The notes below the pieces were generated by a model that saw nothing but the letters and a program-made list of their open reading frames with translations, was not told where the DNA came from and did no database searches. Positions 57,717 to 64,000 of a stretch of 64,000 nucleotides of DNA are shown here, piece by piece; position 1 is the stretch's first letter, and each line of letters opens with the position of its first letter. Both the position numbers and the translations under genes were made by a program. Source of the stretch: an uncultured Collinsella sp. (GTDB taxonomy: Bacteria; Actinomycetota; Coriobacteriia; Coriobacteriales; Coriobacteriaceae); NCBI GenBank assembly GCA_900543025.1, contig UQPP01000002.1, positions 1-64,000 of the forward strand. Reading direction: 5' to 3'.

Positions 57717-60290
57717 TTACTTGTCGGCGGCCTTCTTGGTGGTCGTCTTTTTGGCGGTCGTCTTCTTGGCAGCAGTCTTCTTTGCCGCCGTCGTCTTCTT
57801 TGCCGTGCTCGCCTTGGTCGTGGTCTTGCGGCCGCGGGCGGGCTTCTTCTCCTTGGTCGGGCAGTCCATGTTCACGCAGATGCGCCACGGGCCGCGCGCC
57901 GTGTTGACCACCACGATGGGGGCGCCGCACTCGGGGCAGGTCTCACCCGTCGCCTCGAGCTTACCGCGCGCCGGCAGAGGATAGCTCACGCCGCAGTCAT
58001 CGTAGTTGGTGCAGCGGATAAAGCGCTTGCCACTCTTCTCGCTCTTGTGCGCGATCAGGTCGCCATGGCGTCCGGCCTCGGCGCACACCTTGCACTCGCC
58101 CACCTTAAGGTCGGGCTCGTAGTTGGTGGGGCACGTGGGGTTCACGCAAATCTCGAAGGCCTTCTGGCGGAACGGCTGGCACTTAATGCGCGGCGCGCCG
58201 CACTCGGGGCACACGGCCGCCTCGCCCTCGAGCGGGCTTACCTTGACGCCGCTCGGCACCGGATAGGTCACATCGCAGTCGGGCCAGCCCATGCAGCCGA
58301 TAAAGCTGCCGCGGGTCTTGGCGCTCGTCTTCATAACCAGGTCCTTGCCGCACTTGGGGCAAGCGCCCACGCGCGCATCGGCCGTGACGGCGTCGCTGAT
58401 GGCGTCGCCCAGCTCCTGCGTGTGCTTGAGCAGCTCGTTGAGCACGCCAGCCAGCAGCGCGCGCGAGTGCGTCACGACATGCTCTTCGGTATCCTCGCCG
58501 CGCTCCACACGGGTCATGTCGCCATCGAGCTCGCTGGTCATATCGGGGCTCGTGATGCGCGGGGCAAACTGCGACAGTGCATCGATAATGGCGATGCCCA
58601 GCTGACTCGGCTCCACGGGATCGTTTTTGAGATAGCGCACGGCGTACAGGCGCTCGATGATGCTCGCGCGCGTGGACTTGGTGCCCAGGCCGCGCTTTTC
58701 CATCTCCTGCACGAGCTTGCCCTGGCTGTAGCGCGCGGGCGGCTCGGTCTGCTTGGCCTCGAGCTTAATGTCGAACACGTCGACCGTATCGCCCTGCTCA
58801 AGCGGCGGCATCTGCTCGTCGCGCTTGAGTCCGTACGGGTATGCCTCGCGGAAACCCGGGGTCACGAGCACATCGCCCGAAGCCACGAACGGCTCACCGT
58901 TCACGTCGAGCTCGAGCTTGGTGTTCTCGATGGTCGCGGGACCCATAAGCGTCGCCAGGAAGCGGCGGGCGATGAGGTCGTAGAGCTTGCGCTGACCGCC
59001 ATCGAGCGTGGACGGATCGCCCTCGCCCGTGGGGTAGATAGGCGGGTGGTCGGTGGTCTCGACTTTGCCGCGCGTGGGCTTCATGGGGCCGGCGAGCACC
59101 TTTTTGCACACGGGCGCCAGCGCCGGGTTGATCTTTGCCAGGTCGCTCACCACGGCGCCCAGATCGAGCGTCGCGGGGTACACGGTGTTGTCGACACGCG
59201 GGTAGCTGATGAGGCCCGCCATGTAGAGGGACTCGGCGATGCGCATGGTACGCGCAGGCGAGATGCCCTCGGCTGCGGCGGCAGCCTGCAGCGAAGTGGT
59301 CGCAAACGGCGTGGGCGGCTGCTGCTTGCGCGAGCGCTTGGTCACCGCGGCGACGGTTGCCGTCGCGACGCCGTCAACATGGCCGTACGCCGTCTCAGCA
59401 GCATCCTTGTCGGTAAAGCGCGCCGTCTTGTGCGCGATCTTAAAGCGATCGTCCTCGGCAGCGCCCTGCGCGGCACCCATGCCGCGAATCTGCCAATAGT
59501 CCTCGGGCACAAACGCCATGCGCTCGCGCTCGCGCTCGACCACCAGGGCAAGCGTCGGCGTCTGCACGCGGCCGGCGGAGCGCACGTTACCAAAGCCGCC
59601 AAACTTGGCGAGCGTCAGGTAGCGCGTCAGCACCGCACCCCAAATGAGGTCGATGTGCTGACGGCTCTCGCCTGCGTCGGCCAGGTTCTGGTCGAGCGAG
59701 ACGAGATTATCGAAGGCCTGCGTGATCTCGGCCTTGGTAAACGAAGAATACTGGGCGCGGGCAACCGGCAAGTCCGGCGCCACCTCGCGCACCTTGTTGA
59801 GGGCGTCCGAACCGATCAGCTCGCCCTCGCGATCGAAGTCCGTAGCGATGATGACGCTGTCGGACTTCTTGGCAAGGTTCTTGAGCGAGCGAATGAGCTC
59901 TTTCTCGGCCGGCAGCTTAATGACGGGTGCCCAGGTGAGATAGGGCAGACTCTCGAGCTTCCAGCCCTTGATGGAGATGCCATCGGCAAGAAACGGCTTG
60001 CGCTTGGTGTCGTAGGGCGGACGAGCCAGGCCATCGGGCATGTCGGCCGGCAGCATCTCGCCGTCCTCAGTAACCGAATACCAGCCCAGCTTTTTATCGA
60101 ACAGCACGCTGTCGCAAAAATCAGGCGCAAGGATGTGACCGGCAAGGCCGATCGTCACGCACTCCTCGCCCTTCCACTCAAAGCGGTAGATGGCGGTGTT
60201 GTACACCTTGTCCTTTTTGGGCTTACCCGTGGACAGACGCTCGGCGATCTGACGCGCGGCGTCGTTTTTCTCGGCGATGATGAGCTTCAA
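57717..60290 (-). CDS. Type IA DNA topoisomerase with zinc ribbons and basic tail
   Basis: An 857-residue type IA topoisomerase (TopB/TopA branch) that relaxes negative supercoils through a 5'-phosphotyrosine. Toprim: IIAEKNDAARQIAERL at the start and ATDFDREGE (149-157). Catalytic Tyr363 in AGLISYPRVDNT. Three C4 zinc ribbons follow (ACPKCGKDLVMKTSAKTRGS region, VCPECGAPRIKCQPF, ETCPECGAPIVVVN). The last about 45 residues are a histone H1-like Lys/Thr/Ala tail (AKKTTAAKKTAAKKTTAKK). The start is TTG 60290 with AGGAG seven bases upstream. It is monocistronic. Confidence 0.9.
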   Translation of the reverse strand: MKLIIAEKNDAARQIAERLSTGKPKKDKVYNTAIYRFEWKGEECVTIGLAGHILAPDFCDSVLFDKKLGWYSVTEDGEMLPADMPDGLARPPYDTKRKPFLADGISIKGWKLESLPYLTWAPVIKLPAEKELIRSLKNLAKKSDSVIIATDFDREGELIGSDALNKVREVAPDLPVARAQYSSFTKAEITQAFDNLVSLDQNLADAGESRQHIDLIWGAVLTRYLTLAKFGGFGNVRSAGRVQTPTLALVVERERERMAFVPEDYWQIRGMGAAQGAAEDDRFKIAHKTARFTDKDAAETAYGHVDGVATATVAAVTKRSRKQQPPTPFATTSLQAAAAAEGISPARTMRIAESLYMAGLISYPRVDNTVYPATLDLGAVVSDLAKINPALAPVCKKVLAGPMKPTRGKVETTDHPPIYPTGEGDPSTLDGGQRKLYDLIARRFLATLMGPATIENTKLELDVNGEPFVASGDVLVTPGFREAYPYGLKRDEQMPPLEQGDTVDVFDIKLEAKQTEPPARYSQGKLVQEMEKRGLGTKSTRASIIERLYAVRYLKNDPVEPSQLGIAIIDALSQFAPRITSPDMTSELDGDMTRVERGEDTEEHVVTHSRALLAGVLNELLKHTQELGDAISDAVTADARVGACPKCGKDLVMKTSAKTRGSFIGCMGWPDCDVTYPVPSGVKVSPLEGEAAVCPECGAPRIKCQPFRQKAFEICVNPTCPTNYEPDLKVGECKVCAEAGRHGDLIAHKSEKSGKRFIRCTNYDDCGVSYPLPARGKLEATGETCPECGAPIVVVNTARGPWRICVNMDCPTKEKKPARGRKTTTKASTAKKTTAAKKTAAKKTTAKKTTTKKAADK

Positions 60291-60344
60291 AAGAGGCTCC
60301 TATCTCGTATCTCTGCGGCTACGCCCGCCCGTATGGCGGCCGAC

Positions 60345-61028
60345 TTACGCCCTTGCTTGCTCAATCTGCCCGATGAGCCAATCGCACCAGGCATCCATGC
60401 CCTCGCCCTTGCGCGCGCTCACGGCAAACCGCGGCGCCTGCGGATTGAGGTCATCGAATGTCTTAGTATACCTATCCATGTCAAAATCGAAAGCCGGAGC
60501 CACGTCGACCTTGTTGAGCAGCTGCGCGCCGGCGTGTTGGAAGATGCCCGGGTACTTGATGGGCTTGTCGTCGCCCTCGGGCACCGAAAGAATCATGATG
60601 GACAGGTTCTCGCCCAGGTCAAAGTCGACCGGGCAGACCAGGTTGCCCACATTTTCGATAAAGATGACGTCGATGTTTTCCAGACCCACAGCCTGGTCGA
60701 ACGCGTCGACGGCCTCCATGATCATGTTGCCCTCGAGGTGGCACAGGCCCCCCGTGTTGATCTGGATGGCAGGCATGCCGGCTTCCTTCATGGTGATGGC
60801 GTCGACGTCCGAGGCGATGTCGCCCTCGATGACGGCGCAGCGCAGGCCCGCCTTGTCACGCAGGCGCTCGTTGGTGCCCAGGATCGTGGTGGTCTTGCCC
60901 GAGCCAGGGCTCGACAAGACGTTGATCACATAGGTGCCTGCCTCATTAAATCGCTGACGCAGCTGATCTGCCAGGCGCTCATTGCGCGACAGGATCGGCG
61001 ACGCGATATCAATCGTTTTCTCAGCCAT
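60345..61028 (-). CDS. hypB: Hydrogenase/urease nickel-insertion GTPase HypB
   Basis: A 227-residue SIMIBI GTPase that helps load nickel into [NiFe] hydrogenase. Walker A NVLSSPGSGKTTTI (about 36-49), metal-site Cys-His in QINTGGLCHLEGNM, and the G4-like NKVD in LLNKVDVAP. There is no N-terminal His-rich stretch, so nickel storage by this protein is not expected. AAGGAG precedes ATG 61028. hypA lies just upstream. No hydrogenase structural genes are in the window. Confidence 0.94.
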   Translation of the reverse strand: MAEKTIDIASPILSRNERLADQLRQRFNEAGTYVINVLSSPGSGKTTTILGTNERLRDKAGLRCAVIEGDIASDVDAITMKEAGMPAIQINTGGLCHLEGNMIMEAVDAFDQAVGLENIDVIFIENVGNLVCPVDFDLGENLSIMILSVPEGDDKPIKYPGIFQHAGAQLLNKVDVAPAFDFDMDRYTKTFDDLNPQAPRFAVSARKGEGMDAWCDWLIGQIEQARA

Positions 61029-61083
61029 ACTCAGCGCTCCTTACTTTGGCCCCTTTATACCCCATCACCAGATGGCTAGCGGG

Positions 61084-61440
61084 CTAATCGTCGGGGGTTT
61101 CGATTTCGATACTCGCGATATCGAGCTCGCGGCCGTGCAGTAGGCGCACGTTGGCACCACCACACTGGGGACAGCGGCAATGGAAGCGATCGTGCTCAAA
61201 GACCTCCCCGCAGTCCAGACACTCGCTTTGTGGATGGACTTCCTCCACGGCAAGCTCGCAGCCTCGCGTGAGCGGGTCCTCATCGCGAAATGTCTCCCAC
61301 GCAAAGTCGAGCGCCTCGCGCACAACTTCGGTCATATCCCCGATACGCAGCGTTACCAAAACGGCGCGCGAGGCCCCCGCCCCACGCGCCGCGCGAATCA
61401 CTGTATCGAGTATGCCGTTGACAATGCCAACCTCGTGCAT
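61084..61440 (-). CDS. hypA: Hydrogenase nickel-metallochaperone HypA
   Basis: A 118-residue HypA. The nickel-binding N-terminus MHE is present, with VLVTLRIGDMTEVVREALDF following and the structural zinc site CLDCGEVFEHDRFHCRCPQCG (about 74-94). It hands nickel to the hydrogenase large subunit with HypB. GAGGAG precedes ATG 61440. It starts 6 bp past tatC. Confidence 0.94.
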   Translation of the reverse strand: MHEVGIVNGILDTVIRAARGAGASRAVLVTLRIGDMTEVVREALDFAWETFRDEDPLTRGCELAVEEVHPQSECLDCGEVFEHDRFHCRCPQCGGANVRLLHGRELDIASIEIETPDD

Positions 61441-61446
61441 ACCGAT

Positions 61447-62238
61447 TTACTCCTCGTCGTCCTCATCGTCCGAGAACAGGTCCAGACGGCTCACAAACAA
61501 GCCCTCCTTGCCCTCGCGCGCGGTAATGACCACGCGGGCAATGGCGAGCGAAATCTCGTAGAGCGAGAGCAGGGCACCATACATGAGGCCCAGCGTAACG
61601 GGCGAGCCGTCGGGCGTAATCACAGCCGAGCCCACAAGCAGGCCCACGTACACGTAGCGCCAGGCGCCGCGGAAGGCCGCGTAGGACACGATGTGGAAGA
61701 CGGACAGGTAGAAGATGATGAGCGGCAGCTCAAACGCCACGCCAAAGCCGATCATAAAGAGCAGCTCCATGTTGACGTAGTTCTCTAGGTCGGGCAGCGC
61801 CGTGGCGACGGCCGAGGTCTCGCCGATAAGCCACTCAAAGCCCGCCGGGATGATGATGAAATAGCAGAAGATGGCGCCCAGGAAGAACAGCACCGTCGAG
61901 GCGAGCACCGTGGGCACGACCCATTTGCGCTCGTTGGGACGCAGCGCCGGCAGGAAAAATGCCAGAATCTGCCAGATGATCATGGGCGTGCACATGACCA
62001 CGGCCATCTTGATGGCCAGCGAGAAGCGCAGGCCAAAGCCGCCGAGCGTGGTGGTGATGTAGAACTTACCGTCCGGCACAAAGGAGCGGATGGGGTCTTC
62101 CAGGATGTCGAGCACCACGGGCGTGGCGAAATACAGCACGATGGCGGCGGCAAACACCGACACGACCACGATAGTCAGGCGGCGACGGAGCTCTCCCAGG
62201 TGATCGAAGAGCGGCATGCGCGCAGGTCCGATAGGCAT
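61447..62238 (-). CDS. tatC: Sec-independent translocase subunit TatC
   Basis: A 263-residue six-helix membrane protein that recognises twin-arginine signal peptides. MPLFDHLGELRRRLTIVVVS (about 8-27) is the family signature; later GFGLRFSLAIKMAVVMCTPM and FGVAFELPLIIFYLSVF. The C-terminal tail is acidic. It overlaps the upstream tatA/B stop in TAATG. The pairing with HypAB fits export of a folded hydrogenase, though Tat has other clients. Confidence 0.94.
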   Translation of the reverse strand: MPIGPARMPLFDHLGELRRRLTIVVVSVFAAAIVLYFATPVVLDILEDPIRSFVPDGKFYITTTLGGFGLRFSLAIKMAVVMCTPMIIWQILAFFLPALRPNERKWVVPTVLASTVLFFLGAIFCYFIIIPAGFEWLIGETSAVATALPDLENYVNMELLFMIGFGVAFELPLIIFYLSVFHIVSYAAFRGAWRYVYVGLLVGSAVITPDGSPVTLGLMYGALLSLYEISLAIARVVITAREGKEGLFVSRLDLFSDDEDDEE

Positions 62239-62837
62239 TACTCATCGCCTCCCTTCGGGGCATCGGCGGTGGCAGCCTCGGCAACGGCCTCGTCCTCGGC
62301 CTCGAGCTCGCGGGCGAGCTGGTCGACGACCGCCTTGCGCTTGCGGGGACGACGGGCGTAGAGGTCGGCCGTCGTGGGCTCTACCGGCTCGGGCTCGGGC
62401 TCCGGTTCTGCAGCAGGCTCGGGCTCGACGACAGGCTCGACGGCAGCGGCAGGCTCGGCACCCTCGGCCTCGGACTCCTCAGCAGCACCCTCGCCCTCGG
62501 CGGCAGCCTCGCTCGCGGCTTTCTCGGCAGCAAGACGAGCGCGACGCTCGGCAAAGGTCTCCTTCTTTGCGGGCGCTGCCGTCTCGGCGGCATCCTCGTC
62601 CGCATCGGAATCGTCATCGACGGCAGTCTTCTTGGGCTTGACCGGTGCCGAAGCGGCCTCACTTACCGGATCGATAATCTCGGACTGAACAACGGCCGTC
62701 ATCTTTTCCTGCGTCTCGCGGAACTGACGGATGGCACGGCCGATTGTGCGGCCCATCTGCGGGAGCTTATCCGGGCCAAACAGCAAAAAGCCGAAGACCA
62801 CGATGATCGCGAGCTCACCCTCTCCAATACCAAACAC
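62238..62837 (-). CDS. Twin-arginine translocase TatA/TatB-like subunit
   Basis: A 199-residue TatA/B protein. A short N-terminal helix (GEGELAIIVVFGFLLFGPDKLPQMG) and an amphipathic helix (RTIGRAIRQFRETQEKMTAV) are followed by a long Ala/Glu/Pro-rich tail of over 120 residues (EPAAEPEPEPEPVEP). The start is GTG 62837 with GGAGG six bases upstream; no ATG fits the family start. TatB is favoured by length, TatA by helix spacing; it may serve both roles. Confidence 0.88.
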   Translation of the reverse strand: MFGIGEGELAIIVVFGFLLFGPDKLPQMGRTIGRAIRQFRETQEKMTAVVQSEIIDPVSEAASAPVKPKKTAVDDDSDADEDAAETAAPAKKETFAERRARLAAEKAASEAAAEGEGAAEESEAEGAEPAAAVEPVVEPEPAAEPEPEPEPVEPTTADLYARRPRKRKAVVDQLARELEAEDEAVAEAATADAPKGGDE

Positions 62838-62990
62838 ACATACCTCCAAGGCTCGATGTGAGTCGAGCCCGCACCGCGCCATTCGGCCGGAACTCGTCTA
62901 TTCATTCGGTCAAGTATAGCGCCCGGACGCCAAAACGTCCGAGCGCATCACAAACATATGCCAAACGGCACGCCCTTTTGGGGGCAAAGA

Positions 62991-63305
62991 TTATGCAGCG
63001 GTGATCGAAATCTCCTGGTCGACACCCAACAGCTGGACCACGCGCATCACCGGGGGCTGCACATTGGTGCAGCTAAAGCGCTTGCCGTGGTCGACCGCGT
63101 GGTGCGCGGCGCCCACGAGCACGCCAATGCCCGTCGAATCGATGTAGCTCACCTGGGCAAAATCGAGCTCAACGGCCTCAGTGGGCTGCTCGAGCGCCAG
63201 GTCGATGGCATTGCGCAGGCTATCGGCGTTAGAGATATCGATCTCGCCGGCCACCTTAATGGCGTAGAGCTCTGGCGTGGGGTTGGTGGAAATACCCAAA
63301 TCCAT
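62991..63305 (-). CDS. STAS-domain anti-sigma factor antagonist
   Basis: A 104-residue SpoIIAA/RsbV-like protein. GEIDISNADSLRNAID and VELDFAQVSYIDSTGIGVLV are typical; the Ser of DSTG (about residue 57) is the phosphorylation site. AAAGGAG precedes ATG 63305. No anti-sigma kinase or sigma factor gene is adjacent in the window. Confidence 0.9.
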   Translation of the reverse strand: MDLGISTNPTPELYAIKVAGEIDISNADSLRNAIDLALEQPTEAVELDFAQVSYIDSTGIGVLVGAAHHAVDHGKRFSCTNVQPPVMRVVQLLGVDQEISITAA

Positions 63306-63356
63306 GTATACGCTCCTTTACGTATCGAAAGTGCGGATAGTACGGGAAGCCGCGCG

Positions 63357-64000
63357 TTAGGCGCGCTCGGCACGCGCAAGCTCGGCAGCGACGAGCTTGA
63401 CGGCCAGCACCAGCACATCGAGCGCGGCCTCCAGGTCCTCGACCGTGGGATAGCTCGGCGCGATGCGGATGTTGGTGTCGCGCGGGTCCTTGCCATAGGG
63501 CCAGGTGGCACCGGCCGGCGTGAGCTTGACGCCCAGGTCGGCACAAAGCGCGGCGACCTTCTGGGCCGAGCCCTCGGGACCATCGAAGCTTACAAAGTAG
63601 CCGCCGCGAGGATGCGTCCAGGTGGCGCAGCCCGTGTCGCCCAAGCCCTCGGTGAGCTTGCGCTCAACGGCCTCAAAGCGCGGACGCAGGAACTCGGCAT
63701 GCTTTTTCATGTGCTCCTTGACCGCCTCGATGGTGGGAAGGAAACGCACGTGACGCAGCTGGTTGAGCTTGTCGGCGCTGATAAGGCCGGCCTTCAGGCG
63801 CTTGGAGAACTCGGCGATGACCGCGGGGCTCGCACCGATAAAGCCGATACCGGCGCCCGGGAAGGTGATCTTGGACGTCGAGGCAAAGGCCACCACGCGG
63901 TCCTCGGTGCCCGCCGCGCGAGCGAGGTCGAAAATGTTGGCGAGCTCGTCGGTCTCGTCGTACAGGTCGTGCACGCAGTAGGCGTTGTCCCAGAAGATGC
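63357..64000 (-). CDS. Class I aminotransferase (aspartate-type), partial
   Basis: The C-terminal about 214 residues of a PLP enzyme; the N-terminus is beyond the right edge. The PLP lysine is in AFASTSKITFPGAGIGFIG, preceded by WDNAYCVHDLYDE. HPRGGYFVSFDGPEGSA and DTNIRIAPSYPTVEDLEAAL are in the small domain. The sequence looks like the MocR-type alanine-glyoxylate/aspartate aminotransferase group (Pfam Aminotran_MocR), but substrate cannot be judged from this part. Confidence 0.85.
   Translation of the reverse strand, partial: IFWDNAYCVHDLYDETDELANIFDLARAAGTEDRVVAFASTSKITFPGAGIGFIGASPAVIAEFSKRLKAGLISADKLNQLRHVRFLPTIEAVKEHMKKHAEFLRPRFEAVERKLTEGLGDTGCATWTHPRGGYFVSFDGPEGSAQKVAALCADLGVKLTPAGATWPYGKDPRDTNIRIAPSYPTVEDLEAALDVLVLAVKLVAAELARAERA

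Noticed and set aside
58047..61079. 1010-codon open frame on the plus strand opposite the topoisomerase
   Set aside because: It is a shadow of the topoisomerase and hypB reading frames, with no recognisable domain.

Overview
The window looks like the chromosome of a Collinsella-type gut bacterium (Coriobacteriia, Actinomycetota). This rests on high-GC coding sequence, many lactose- and mannose-family PTS genes, TTG and GTG starts, and several short palindromic repeat families that I associate with Collinsella. I recognised the organism type and did not verify it.

About 1-43 kb is a sugar-catabolism region. It opens with the 3' part of an IS3-type transposase and a flavodiiron protein. A LacI regulator and galK-galT (Leloir pathway, no galE here) follow. 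Next come lacA-lacB-lacX-lacC (tagatose-6-phosphate pathway, reverse strand), a lone lactose EIIA (lacF), and two tandem paralogous modules of 'LacI regulator / divergent PTS EIIBC + LacG-type 6-phospho-beta-galactosidase / palindromic repeat array'. At 21.5-27.3 kb lies a visibly more AT-rich block: a Fic protein behind a large palindrome, a third EIIBC, a TIM-barrel-like protein and a GntR regulator. Its right part is bracketed by a 280-bp direct repeat of a DeoR (LacR-like) gene. After that come galM, an EIIB-like protein with Tyr instead of the phospho-His, tRNA-Thr, a YhcH-type protein, a decayed nagA end, a second lacC-lacX pair, a flavodoxin-like protein, nagA, agaS, a GntR regulator and a mannose-family PTS operon (EIIA-YajC-EIIB-EIIC-EIID).

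The sugar genes have one metabolic theme. LacAB (from galactose-6-P) and AgaS (from galactosamine-6-P) both yield tagatose-6-phosphate, the substrate of the two LacC kinases. The tagatose-1,6-bisphosphate aldolase is not in the window. Regulation can be partly read from the DNA. Three LacI paralogues each sit by operators on one scaffold, TGnnnACGTnnnCA. The DeoR/LacR gene, lacF and lacA share an 18-bp operator. The GntR/aga genes share CTGGTAGTAACCAS. A direct-repeat motif ACCG-N3-ACSG recurs at most sugar promoters.

About 41.4-64 kb is mostly housekeeping: a DUF2975/Xre pair, an NAD-type isocitrate dehydrogenase, HEAT and DegV proteins, HPF, an amino-acid-type binding lipoprotein, ComF, RicT, HolB, Tmk, a topoisomerase IA with a basic tail, HypB-HypA, TatC-TatA/B, a STAS protein and a truncated aminotransferase. 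It also holds a His/Cys-tailed dehydrogenase and MITE-like and palindromic repeats.
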